64,000 bases of DNA from Kaistia adipata DSM 17808 (lineage in GTDB: Bacteria; Pseudomonadota; Alphaproteobacteria; Rhizobiales; Kaistiaceae): positions 1,250,217 to 1,314,216 of the forward strand of contig NZ_KE383991.1 in assembly GCF_000423225.1 (NCBI RefSeq). Reading direction: 5' to 3'. The notes under the pieces are model-generated. The model was not told where the DNA came from. It did not search any database and was given only the letters and a program-made list of their open reading frames with translations. Shown piece by piece: positions 50,670 to 59,210 of this stretch. The translations under genes were made by a program, and so were the position numbers. Positions within the stretch are counted from its first letter, which is position 1, and each line of letters opens with the position of its first letter.

Positions 50670-52571
50670 CTAACCTTTCACAGCGCCGGAGAGGGCACCC
50701 TGCACGAGGTAACGCTGAAATACGAAAGCGATGATGACAGGCGGCAATATCGACAATACTGACGCAGCGAACATCGGTCCGTATTCGTGAAAACGTGCTT
50801 GTTGGAGATAGCCGGACAGCACGACCGGAATAGTTTGGGCATCGGGCGTCGAAGTCAGAATCATCGCAAAGAGGAACTCATTCCAACTTACGAGAAAGCC
50901 AAAGATTGCCGCCGCCACCAATCCTGGCCGGATCACAGGGATCATGACCCGGATCATCATCTGAAACCGGCTGCAGCCATCCACAATTGCCGCCCGGTCA
51001 AGGCTCTGCGGAACACTTTCAAAGGTGCTTTTCATCATCCAAGCGATGAGCGGCAGCAGGATCGAAAGATGCGCAATGACCAGGCCGGTGCGCGTGTCGA
51101 TGATCCCGAGACCGCGATAGATGACGAAGAACGGCAGAACCAGCGTCAGCGCCGGAGTCATTCGAGTAAAGAGTATTCCCCACAGTCCGATCTGGAAGCT
51201 TCGCGCGCGCGGCCAACGGGCAAAGACATACCCGGCGAAGGGGGTGAGCGCGATTGCAATCAACACGGTGAACGTGCCGACGATAAAGGAATTCATCAAC
51301 GAGATCGGCACGCGCTTTGACTGTGTAGAGGTCGTTCCACCATCCGGAAATAGAACTTCGCGGAAGTTGTCCAAGGTCAGGGCCGATGGAATGATCGAGG
51401 CCGGGGTACGGATCAGGTCGGTTGCCGGCGTGAGACTCATGTTCAAAAGCATCAGAACCGGAACTGCAGACCAAAGAAAGATCATCAGAACCGCCAAGCG
51501 GAACAGTGCTTTGGCTAGGAGGCGCCTCGCCCTTCGCGGCAGAAGCGGCGCCTTGTACTTCGGCGGCTCCAGGGTAACCGGACGAGCCTTGACAGCCGCC
51601 TCGGCAACGTTGGGTGCGCCAGCATTGGCGGTGTCGGCCTGGGCTCGACGACGCCAACGGGACGGCCCCAATAACAAGACAAAGACAATAGCGCAGGCGA
51701 AGGATAGCGCGGTGAGAACGTAGAGCATTGCAGCCCCCTCGCCGAAGCGCAGGAACTGAAAGGAATATACGTATCCAAGCCAAGCAAAGACGGTAGTAGC
51801 CTGTCCAGGCCCGCCACGCGTCATGATCCAGATGATGTCGAACGCCATGAGCGCGTTGATCGTTGCGATGATGCACACGAACAGCAGCGACGGCCTCAAC
51901 CAGGGCAAGGTGATCCGGAAGAAGCGGCCCACCGGTCCGGCCCCATCCAGCATTGCCGCCTTGTGCAGGCTGGCCGGCATGGATTGCAGGCCCGCCAGCA
52001 GCAACAGCGCGGTCAGTGGCGCCTGATTCCACACATGAGTGAGGGCGACTAGGTTAAGCGCGCGATTTCCATCGCCAAGCCAAGCCTGCGTCCATGCGCC
52101 CAACCCCAAATCATTCAACGCGGCATTCAAGGTGCCGACGTCACCCGCGTAGATGAAGGACCACAAGACCGCAACCGAGACCGGCGCCATGGCCCAGGGT
52201 ACCAGCATCACGGAACGCATGAAGCCGCGCCCGAAAAACGCCTTGTTCAACACCAACGCGATCGCCATGCCGATAACTGTGGTGCCGATCAGCGCGAAGC
52301 CAGTAAAATAAAGAGTCCTACCAAAGGCCTCCCAGAAGGCGGGATCTTTAAATATGTTCCGAAAATTGCTCAGACCGGCGAATGTAGTCTTCCGCGTTAT
52401 GGGATTGGCACGGTGCAATACCAGCCAGATCGAGTAGACCAGAGGAAGTCCTACAACTAGCACGACCATGAGCAAGGTCGGCGAACTGGCGAGATAGGCG
52501 AAAAGGGGGGGGCGTGGACGATATCTGCGAGGCGGCAGAACCGTCGCTTCATGTTGATCGATCAGCGCCAT
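50670..52571 (-). CDS. Fused sugar ABC transporter permeases (UgpA-UgpE in one chain)
   Basis: A 633-residue membrane protein joining both CUT1 permeases. The first half (residues 1-300) has the MalF-like start FAYLASSPTLLMVVLVVGLPLVYS and EAA loop LHKAAMLDGAGPVGRFFRITLPWLRP. A hydrophilic linker at about 310-350 leads to the MalG-like half (LAKALFRLAVLMIFLWSAVP) with its own EAA loop LDRAAIVDGCSRFQMMIRVMIPVIRPG, ending YLVQGALSGAVKG. These subunits are normally separate proteins. The ATG at 52569-52571 follows GGGAG; upstream in-frame codons have no family match. The frame is continuous through the linker. Confidence 0.88.
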   Translation of the reverse strand: MALIDQHEATVLPPRRYRPRPPLFAYLASSPTLLMVVLVVGLPLVYSIWLVLHRANPITRKTTFAGLSNFRNIFKDPAFWEAFGRTLYFTGFALIGTTVIGMAIALVLNKAFFGRGFMRSVMLVPWAMAPVSVAVLWSFIYAGDVGTLNAALNDLGLGAWTQAWLGDGNRALNLVALTHVWNQAPLTALLLLAGLQSMPASLHKAAMLDGAGPVGRFFRITLPWLRPSLLFVCIIATINALMAFDIIWIMTRGGPGQATTVFAWLGYVYSFQFLRFGEGAAMLYVLTALSFACAIVFVLLLGPSRWRRRAQADTANAGAPNVAEAAVKARPVTLEPPKYKAPLLPRRARRLLAKALFRLAVLMIFLWSAVPVLMLLNMSLTPATDLIRTPASIIPSALTLDNFREVLFPDGGTTSTQSKRVPISLMNSFIVGTFTVLIAIALTPFAGYVFARWPRARSFQIGLWGILFTRMTPALTLVLPFFVIYRGLGIIDTRTGLVIAHLSILLPLIAWMMKSTFESVPQSLDRAAIVDGCSRFQMMIRVMIPVIRPGLVAAAIFGFLVSWNEFLFAMILTSTPDAQTIPVVLSGYLQQARFHEYGPMFAASVLSILPPVIIAFVFQRYLVQGALSGAVKG

Positions 52572-52678
52572 TAGATCGCTCCCGTGAAGACTATAGGGCG
52601 CGGAGGAACGCGTTCTGCGGGCGCTTCCACCCGCAGAACCAACAAGCCGATCACTCCAGCGAGGAGAACCGATAATGT

Positions 52679-53977
52679 TTAGTATTTTTCCTTGAGGCTG
52701 GTGACCTGATCCGCCAGCAGGCTGACGATCTGGTCGGTATCGCCCGTACCCCGGATGTAGTCCTGGACCCGCTGCATCATGAAGAGATCCCACTCGGGGA
52801 ACCATATTTCCTTGGACACTGTCCGTGGCCGGGCCCGCGAGATCTGCTCGTTGGTAACATCCAGATTGCGCCACTTCGAGAAGGATGCGACCACATCGGG
52901 ATCCGCCATGAGTTCCTTATGGGCCGAGCCGAGACCGAACTCCAACGCCCACTTCTTCGAAACGTGGTATTGGCCATCATCGGCCTTGCCGCCGAAGAAT
53001 TGGAGCATCTTCCAGACGCGATTCACATCGACAGGATGGGCACCCATCAAATAACAGGCAGTCCAGGCGAAGGTGGACTTGGTGGCGCCGGGCATCAGTG
53101 CGTTCTGTACCTTCCCGGCGATCTGTGAGAGCTTCGGATCGTTGGCCACCGACTGATTGTAGTCATGCATGAACTGGAACACATGCCTGCCCGACGCGAA
53201 CGAAGGCACCCCTTCGTTCGGCAGAGTCATGATATCCTCAACCACAAGGCCTTCGGAGTAGAGCGACCGGTAGAATTCGAGCACCGTGCGAAGTGCCTGA
53301 TCATCGACGAAGTTACTCTCTTCATCAAAGACCTTTGCCCCCTCCGCATACCACGCACCAAACAGGCTCCAGGAGAGCTCCGGCCATTTCTGTCCCCAAG
53401 CGCCATTGAACGGTGCCGCCGATATGCCATCGGCCTTCAGTTTGCGGCAGGCCTCCAGAAGGCCTTCATAGCTTGTCGGAACTTCGAGGCCAGCCTTCGA
53501 AACAGCCTCCTCGTTGAATACGAATGCCATGTGCCCGGCGTAGTACGGCATGCCCGCGAAGCGACCATCCGGAAGCGAGAGAGATGTCAGCGACGCGGGG
53601 TATAACCCTGCCTTGATCGCATCGACCCCCTCGAGGCCCTCAAGATCTCGGGTCCAGCCAGCCGCATTCCAACGCGCAATACGATCCTCCTCAGCATAGA
53701 GCATATCGATTTGCTGGCCGCCGATCAGTTTCGTTTCGGCGATAGGGTGGTAGTCGCCACTAACCAGTTCATAGGTTACTCGTTCATCATTCAACTTCTG
53801 AAAGGTGGCAACATTTTCTTCCACCATTTGCGGCTGGAACTGCCAGCCGATGAAGCTGATCGGCGTCGATGGCGCTGCGAAGGCACGACTGCCAAGCAAG
53901 CTTGACGCTCCAAGAGCGGCACCGCCTTGGAGGACCGCGCGACGTGACACCAGGAACTGCTCGAGTTTCTTGTTCAT
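52679..53977 (-). CDS. Extracellular sugar-binding protein of the fused-permease importer
   Basis: A 432-residue family 1 solute-binding protein with a Tat-type signal (SRRAVLQGGAALGASSLLG, cleavage near AFAAPST). Mature segments include PISFIGWQFQPQMVEENVATFQ, DMLYAEEDRIARWNAAGW and PYYAGHMAFVFNEEAVSKAG. ATG at 53975-53977 with GAGGGGA upstream. It is the first gene after the RpiR regulator in a minus-strand operon with the fused permease, the ATPase and the catabolic enzymes. The substrate is unknown but should be the compound oxidised by the GMC system. Confidence 0.88.
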   Translation of the reverse strand: MNKKLEQFLVSRRAVLQGGAALGASSLLGSRAFAAPSTPISFIGWQFQPQMVEENVATFQKLNDERVTYELVSGDYHPIAETKLIGGQQIDMLYAEEDRIARWNAAGWTRDLEGLEGVDAIKAGLYPASLTSLSLPDGRFAGMPYYAGHMAFVFNEEAVSKAGLEVPTSYEGLLEACRKLKADGISAAPFNGAWGQKWPELSWSLFGAWYAEGAKVFDEESNFVDDQALRTVLEFYRSLYSEGLVVEDIMTLPNEGVPSFASGRHVFQFMHDYNQSVANDPKLSQIAGKVQNALMPGATKSTFAWTACYLMGAHPVDVNRVWKMLQFFGGKADDGQYHVSKKWALEFGLGSAHKELMADPDVVASFSKWRNLDVTNEQISRARPRTVSKEIWFPEWDLFMMQRVQDYIRGTGDTDQIVSLLADQVTSLKEKY

Positions 53978-54101
53978 ATTTCCCCTCAGCGTTAGGCCCG
54001 GGCACGAATTCCCCAACGAAAGTTGCATTTTCGGATCAAAAAAATATATCCAACACCGCATTTCGCGAATTGAGGCTAGAAATATCGATCAAATTTTGCT
54101 T

Positions 54102-55004
54102 TCAGTCAGCCAGCGGTCGCATTTCGTCAATTTCGATATTGCTGACATATTGGTGCTTCAACCTCCGCAGCCTCTCGAGGACCTCGTCCCGCGAGCGCAC
54201 CGCGCAGGCATAGGCCAGCAGATCGATCATGAAGAGCATCGAGTATCGAACTGGAGTTGGACAGAGCACGTCGCCATACTCATAGGTTTCAACTGGCAAA
54301 TGCAGGTCCGCGCCTGCTGCCAAGGGAGTGCCGGCCGGACAAATCGCCATACAGAAGGCTTTGTATTCTTGCGCAATATTCATCGCGTCCAGCAGGGCTG
54401 TATTACTACCTCCCAGCGAACAGAATATTATGAGTGAATCTTTCCCCAAACTCGAGGCAAACATAGTCTGCATGATGCCGTCGCGACACGGGATAACGTG
54501 TTTGCCCAACCGAAAGAAACGGTTCTGGAACTCTTCAGCCAACCAACTCGAAACGCCACCGCTTCCGAAGGCATAGATGACCTTTGCGGCTGCGATTCTA
54601 TCAACTGCCTTTTCAAGCACTTCGTCGGACACCCGAGTCCCGCCAACAATCGCGCGCTGCGCGCGCATGGCCAGTTGTTCGCGAACCTCATGGACGGTGG
54701 AGGGGGGAGGGACGGAGTTCGCGTAGCGTAGGCCAATTTCCGTCCCCCCCATGACTTTAAGCTTCAGGTCGCGGAGCCCCTCGCAACCGACAGTGCGGCA
54801 AAAGCGGGTGATGGTTGGCGCCGATATGTTCAACCATTGCCCTAGTTCCTCGATCGACTTCTCGGCAAAGAGCCTAGGATAGCTCAGGATCGCTGTAGCG
54901 ATGACTTTTTGGGAACGCGAAAAACTCGGCATGAGATCATGGATACGGGCGAAAATATCGCGTTTGTCGCCCTTAGTCGCTTGGGGGGGCTGGAGGTCGG
55001 TCAC
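54102..55004 (-). CDS. MurR/RpiR family transcriptional regulator
   Basis: A 300-residue regulator. The N-terminal HTH_6 domain (residues 15-90) has LPSFSRSQKVIATAILSY-like spacing, SIEELGQWLNISAPTITRFCRTVGCEGLRDLKL. The C-terminal SIS sugar-phosphate domain has VIYAFGSGGVSSWLAEEF and SLIIFCSLGGSNTALLDAMNIA. Such proteins sense phosphosugars or amino-sugar derivatives. GTG start at 55004 with GAGGA upstream. It is transcribed in the same direction as the importer operon and is the likely local switch. Confidence 0.9.
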   Translation of the reverse strand: MTDLQPPQATKGDKRDIFARIHDLMPSFSRSQKVIATAILSYPRLFAEKSIEELGQWLNISAPTITRFCRTVGCEGLRDLKLKVMGGTEIGLRYANSVPPPSTVHEVREQLAMRAQRAIVGGTRVSDEVLEKAVDRIAAAKVIYAFGSGGVSSWLAEEFQNRFFRLGKHVIPCRDGIMQTMFASSLGKDSLIIFCSLGGSNTALLDAMNIAQEYKAFCMAICPAGTPLAAGADLHLPVETYEYGDVLCPTPVRYSMLFMIDLLAYACAVRSRDEVLERLRRLKHQYVSNIEIDEMRPLAD

Positions 55005-55322
55005 CTAGTCCTCTTCAATTGCGGATTCCGTGGCCGGGCCGGCCAACTAACGAACCAACGGCGGCTTTGCAGCGCCGTCAAATTGCCTCACGTCAGGACC
55101 GGTACACACAGGCCCACACCAAACGCGAATGATAGCAAAAAAGCATGCGAGACAGCAGAGTGCCCCCGCATCCGAGCCAAATAGACCGCGGTGCAGCCAC
55201 CGGTGCTAGGATACGCGCGGCAAGCTCAGCCATCCCATGGCCGCCTTGACGTCCGCTTGGGACGGTCCGCATGGCGTCCCCTCCTCCCTGTCAACATCAA
55301 GAACCGGAAACAGAGCTCGCAC
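55005..55322. other. Divergent intergenic region
   Basis: Around 320 bp between the RpiR gene and the small ORF before the PLP enzyme. It must hold the divergent promoters. I find no clear inverted repeat matching an RpiR operator, no RNA gene, and only weakly coding frames. Confidence 0.35.
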
Positions 55323-55406
55323 ATGCTGAACCAACCCTATGTCCGCGCCGGTAGCGTGTTTGCCACCGACGGTGTCGAGCACCCGATGCGGATGCTCGAA
55401 ACATGA
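55323..55406 (+). CDS. Small ORF coupled to the PLP enzyme (possible leader or decayed gene end)
   Basis: A 27-codon frame (begins MLNQPYVRAGSVFATDGVEHP) whose TGA overlaps the ATG of the next gene as ATGA. No strong ribosome binding site precedes it. It may be a translated leader, the tail of a gene whose front has been lost, or chance. The frame is open further upstream to about 55191 without recognisable content. Confidence 0.3.
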   Translation: MLNQPYVRAGSVFATDGVEHPMRMLET

Positions 55407-56605
55407 GCCGGTCAGCCCAGTCCGACCGGCTCATTTGCACGGCTTGTAGTCATGAAGAAGCCATCGAAGCGGTGGCGTCCACATGCTCGATTTGCGACGG
55501 TATCCTTAATCTCGTGGTAGGCAGCCACGATCAACCCACAGGAGACGGGCTGTGGCGCTGGCATGAGCATTTGCCCCGAGTAGCGCCCGCCAACCGCGTC
55601 ATTCTGGGAGAAGGAAGCACCCCATTGCTGACGGCACCTCGCCTGGCAGCGAGGCTCGGGCTTGCTGACCTGATGATCAAGAATGAATCATTGCAACCAA
55701 CCGGTTCCTTCAAAGATCGAGCGCTGGCCCTCGCGACATCCCTCGCCAAAGAGTACGGGCGCAATGGGATTGTCCTTTCGTCGAGCGGCAACGGCGGCGC
55801 GGCGGCCGCCGCCTATGCAGCTCGCGCGGGCCTCCCAGCTGTCATCCTGGTGCCAGCCACCGCATCTCCCGCCAAACTGAAGCAGATCATGATTCCCGGT
55901 GCGCAGCTGATCACCGTCGATGGCGCCACTCATGACTGCTGCCTCCTAGCGCGCCGCGTGGCGTTTGAGTTGGGATACGTCAACGTCACCACTACATTCT
56001 ACTGCCCATATGACGTCGACGCTTACGCAACTATTGCCTACGAAATGGCTGAAGCGGAGCCGGACGTAGTGCTAGTACCCATTTCCAGCGGACCGATCCT
56101 CGCCGGAGTAATGAAGGGTTTCGAACGCCTGGCACAACGTAGGCTCTTGCGACGGATTCCACGCCCCATAGCCGTCCAGTCAGCGGCCTGCCGGCCGATC
56201 GTCGATGCCTTCGAGAGCGGAAGCGCTACTATCTCGTCACACCATCGTTTCACGGTCGCATCGGCACTGAACGACACGCTGCAAGGGTACGAGCGCGACG
56301 GCGACCATACGCTACGGTTCGTCCACCGTCACAACGGCTCCGCGATCGCCGTCGACGATCGGGATGTATTGGAGGCCATGAGCCTGCTGGCACGCCTCGA
56401 GGGAATTATCGTCGAGCCGAGTGCAGCAGCCCCTTTGGCGGCCCTGCCGCACCTACTGGCGAACGGCGCCATACGCGCGGACGAACGCGTCGTCGCGATC
56501 ACCACCGGCCATGGGCTAAAAGACATGCCAGACGCCGTGACGCCGGCCCTGCCAAAGCCCATCAGTCCCAACATGGAGTCCCTGATGCGCCACCTACATT
56601 CATGA
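55403..56605 (+). CDS. Threonine synthase-like PLP-dependent enzyme (fold II)
   Basis: A 400-residue enzyme. An N-terminal zinc-ribbon-like stretch has two cysteine pairs (ICTAC and CSICDG). The PLP lysine lies in PTGSFKDRALALATSLA (about residue 100). SSSGNGGAAAAAYAARAG is the asparagine/phosphate loop and PISSGPILAGVMKG a late glycine loop. The family includes threonine synthase and related lyases or ammonia-lyases; a dedicated catabolic variant acting on a hydroxy-amino acid or an amino-sugar acid is more likely here than housekeeping threonine synthesis. It is convergent to the Gfo/Idh gene. Confidence 0.8.
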   Translation: MSRSAQSDRLICTACSHEEAIEAVASTCSICDGILNLVVGSHDQPTGDGLWRWHEHLPRVAPANRVILGEGSTPLLTAPRLAARLGLADLMIKNESLQPTGSFKDRALALATSLAKEYGRNGIVLSSSGNGGAAAAAYAARAGLPAVILVPATASPAKLKQIMIPGAQLITVDGATHDCCLLARRVAFELGYVNVTTTFYCPYDVDAYATIAYEMAEAEPDVVLVPISSGPILAGVMKGFERLAQRRLLRRIPRPIAVQSAACRPIVDAFESGSATISSHHRFTVASALNDTLQGYERDGDHTLRFVHRHNGSAIAVDDRDVLEAMSLLARLEGIIVEPSAAAPLAALPHLLANGAIRADERVVAITTGHGLKDMPDAVTPALPKPISPNMESLMRHLHS

Positions 56606-56940
56606 CGGGTTGTGCCGCCCGCACGCTCCAGCGTTCAGATGAAGACGCCCGCCCTGCTTTGCGAATCCTATTTGACGGCTCGCGGAGCGCTGCGATGAAG
56701 CACGTGCGGCCGGCCAACCCCGCGTTTCGCGGAAACGGCCGGCCGGCTACGTCAAAGCTTCGGGAAGACAGCAGACCCTAACGCCCCCCCCCAGCGAATG
56801 TCCCGATGGTCCACAAAGTGCTCGAACGCCCCTTGTGGACCTCACCTGGACGGACCGTGTTCCAGGAGCCTTTCCGCTTCTCGTCGAACCGCGGCGACGC
56901 TCAGTCTGCAATCCAGACGAAATGCGGCCCGGGTAACGAA
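56606..56940. other. Intergenic region with nested stem-loop
   Basis: About 335 bp between convergent genes. CGGCCGGCC at 56707-56715 pairs with GGCCGGCCG at 56737-56745, enclosing an inner stem CCGCG/CGCGG at 56720-56724 and 56728-56732. This cruciform-like structure probably ends both transcripts. Nothing else is recognisable. Confidence 0.5.
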
Positions 56941-57984
56941 CTACTGCTGGACAGCTGCGCGCTCAAATATTTCAGCAATTGTGACCGGCCGCTTCTCGGC
57001 AAGCGACAGCAACGTTGCCTCAATCATCGCGGTTGCGATCAGCCCGTCATGGCCACTTGCTTCAGGCGTGATATCTTCGGCAACGCAGTCGATGAAATAG
57101 CGGATACTGTCGTACTGCCCCCCAGCGACCTTGCCATAACGCGTTATGGATTCGGACGCGAACGGCGTGTGATAGCGATCGGTGTAGACCCAGAGAGACG
57201 GCTCGTTGCGAAGTTCTAGCCCTCCCTTCGTGCCATACACCGTCAAACGATTGTCGACGACGTTGGTGAAGCTCTCTGGAAGGATCCACGACGTTTCGAA
57301 CGTGCAAAATGCCCCTCCCTCGAAGGTAACCATACTCTGTATAGTATCCCAACTATTGATCCCCATGCCATCTAGTACTCCTCGGTGCCCCTGAGCATAG
57401 ACCGAGACGGGCTCGCGGCCGAATATCCAGCGCACCAAATCCATGGTGTGTGGGAACAGGAACCACTCCGGCCCCGAATTGCCTCCCCATTTCAACATCT
57501 TGGTGGGGACATAGATCGTATCTGAAAGCCGAGCATATGCCATGACGGGATCACCGAGTTCGCCTCGTTCCGCGTAGCCCTTCGCGCCCATGAACAGCGG
57601 ATACCACCGCGCGTGAAAATCGACCATGAATTTGGTGCCGGCCTTCTCGGCCGCCGCGACCATGGCCAGACCATCAGCGACTGTTGTGGCGAGAGGCTTC
57701 TCGCACATGACATGCTTGCCAGCCTCGAACATGGCGACCGTAGGCTCGCGATGGAAGGGGTCGGGCGTGGCTATGGTGACGGCCTCGACATCGGAATTGG
57801 CAAGAGTGTCAATATTGTCGGTCCAGCCGCACCCGACTCTCTCGGCCAATGCCTTGGCGCGCGCGCCATCAAGATCACAGATCAGTGAGAGTTCACACTG
57901 AGGATGTGTAGAAAGCGCAAGTGCATGATTGCTGCCCCAGATACCGGCGCCAATGATACCTGTTTTTACTCTACGGTCGGTCAC
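56941..57984 (-). CDS. Gfo/Idh/MocA family oxidoreductase
   Basis: A 347-residue NAD(P)-dependent sugar dehydrogenase-like protein. The Rossmann start is KTGIIGAGIWGSNHALALS, with VEAVTIATPDPFHREPTVAMFEAGKHVMCEKPLATT containing the conserved EKP motif. The C-terminal beta-sheet domain has FMVDFHARWYPLF, WFLFPHTMDLVRWIFGRE. GTG start with GGAGG upstream. It stands alone on the minus strand behind an AT-rich promoter zone with an inverted repeat, and probably belongs to the same sugar catabolism as the RpiR operon. Confidence 0.88.
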   Translation of the reverse strand: MTDRRVKTGIIGAGIWGSNHALALSTHPQCELSLICDLDGARAKALAERVGCGWTDNIDTLANSDVEAVTIATPDPFHREPTVAMFEAGKHVMCEKPLATTVADGLAMVAAAEKAGTKFMVDFHARWYPLFMGAKGYAERGELGDPVMAYARLSDTIYVPTKMLKWGGNSGPEWFLFPHTMDLVRWIFGREPVSVYAQGHRGVLDGMGINSWDTIQSMVTFEGGAFCTFETSWILPESFTNVVDNRLTVYGTKGGLELRNEPSLWVYTDRYHTPFASESITRYGKVAGGQYDSIRYFIDCVAEDITPEASGHDGLIATAMIEATLLSLAEKRPVTIAEIFERAAVQQ

Positions 57985-58075
57985 GGAAAGCCTCCTCGAT
58001 CAGCCGGGTTGCCCGATTGCGGCGCCAAAAGACGCCGCTGGACGCCATCCAGAAGGATGGCTCCCAACTGAACCA

Positions 58076-58093
58076 ATGAAAATTTTTATTTTC
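58076..58093. promoter_or_regulatory. Candidate operator upstream of the Gfo/Idh gene
   Basis: TGAAAAT at 58076-58082 and ATTTTCA at 58087-58093 form a perfect 7-bp inverted repeat with a 4-base spacer, about 95 bp upstream of the start, in a markedly AT-rich region (58060-58170). RpiR-family sites often have a TGAAA...TTTCA shape, so control by the local RpiR protein is plausible. Confidence 0.4.
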
Positions 58094-58180
58094 AAGTCAT
58101 TAACAGCAACTTCTTCATTGATACCGGGAGAATATTGGCAACTTTAGCGACATTTTTTCATTTTTAGATCAGCCACCTGA

Positions 58181-58229
58181 GTTCAAAATTGACCCCTTGG
58201 TGGGGGAATCGGCGACCAGTTTTGCCCCC
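58181..58229. mobile_element. Probable insertion-sequence end scrap
   Basis: GTTCAAAATTGACCCC at 58181-58196 and CCAGTTTTGCCCCC at 58216-58229 resemble the TGACCCC-rich subterminal repeats found at the ends of IS21-type elements. No transposase remains. It abuts the truncated front of the integrase remnant. Confidence 0.3.
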
Positions 58230-58231
58230 TC

Positions 58232-58987
58232 GTGATTGCGGGCTGTGACAATCTGTACATTTCGGCGAGCAGATGGGGGAGGATGAAGTTGGCGGATACG
58301 ATCGCCCGGGTCCGGCGCGCATTCCCTGTGCAGGGATGGTCGCTCAAGGGCGTCAAGAAGATCCGCAAGCGCAGTGACGCGCCGAAGGTCAACCGGCCAT
58401 GGACGCTGGCGGAGCGGGAAACCGTCATGGCCGCTGCCTCGCCGCAGTTCCTCTTGCCTCGCGATCGGCCGATGGGTCGGCCTTCGCTAGGGCGACATCC
58501 TGGAGATGCCGCGAACCGTCTATGACGGAGCATCCATCCGACTCGTCACCAGCAAGGCGGACATCCCGGTGTCGATCCCTGTGACCGCACCGCTTGAGGC
58601 CATCATCGACCGCGCGCTGCGCCGGCCGCAAGAGACGGCGAAACGGCTCGGCCGACGACGATCACCCTCTGCGCCAGCTCGCGCGGCCAGCCTTGGACCG
58701 GCTCCGGATTCCGGGTCAGCTTCTTCAAGCTGGTCGGCGAGATGGAGAAGGACGGCCGCGTCGGCGAAGGCCTGACGTTCCACGGCCTCCGGCATTCGGT
58801 CGCGACAGATCTGCGCGAGGCAGGCTTCGACAGCCGGACGATCGCCGACATGCTCGGCCAGAAGACCACGTCGATGGCGGAGCACTATTCCAGCGAGGCC
58901 GACCTGTCGGCGAAGCTGAAGGGCGTCGTGCGAAAGCTGGATAAGAGGAACGCCCGGCGAACAAAAGTGTCTACAAGCGCCGGATAA
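58232..58987 (+). pseudogene. Decayed tyrosine recombinase (integrase)
   Basis: Fragments of one integrase occur in three successive frames. The first, to about 58460, has the core start (RPWTLAERETVMAAAS). The second, about 58491-58650, continues with GDILEMPRTVYDGASIRLVTSKADIPV. The third, about 58650-58987, has SGFRVSFFKLVGEM, HGLRHSVATDLREAGFDSRTIADMLGQ and the catalytic tyrosine in AEHYS. The catalytic H-x-x-R and Y survive. The arginine I helix around TGLRQGD has been lost by a deletion near 58465-58490, and a one-base shift near 58650 breaks the frame again. The N-terminal domain is missing. It lies 70 bp from a tRNA gene, as expected for a tRNA-targeting integrase. Confidence 0.75.
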
Positions 58988-59054
58988 ATGTGTCTACACG
59001 ACACGGCCCCGCTGGGGGCAAGCGCTAAAATCCCAATGATCTCAAGAAGTTGTA

Positions 59055-59131
59055 TGGTAGCGGAGGAGGGACTTGAACCCCCGACACGCGGATTATGATT
59101 CCGCTGCTCTAACCAGCTGAGCTACTCCGCC
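59055..59131 (-). tRNA. tRNA-Met (anticodon CAT)
   Basis: A 77-nt cloverleaf including an encoded CCA end (TGG at 59055-59057 on the plus strand). The acceptor GGCGGAG pairs with CTCCGCT through one G-U pair. D-arm AGCTCAGCTGGTTAGAGC, anticodon stem GCGGA/TCCGC with loop ATCATAA, and T-arm GGGGGTTCAAGTCCC are standard. The GGTTAGAGC D-loop fits the elongator form. It could be the CAT-reading tRNA-Ile if modified, which sequence alone cannot exclude. The integrase remnant adjoins its 3' end. Confidence 0.92.
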
Positions 59132-59210
59132 CCAGGACCGGCGTCGCCGCCGGCTGGAATGGCCCGCTTATAGGGAGCGGGGCCAAGCCCTGTCAAGCAT
59201 CTGACGCGCG

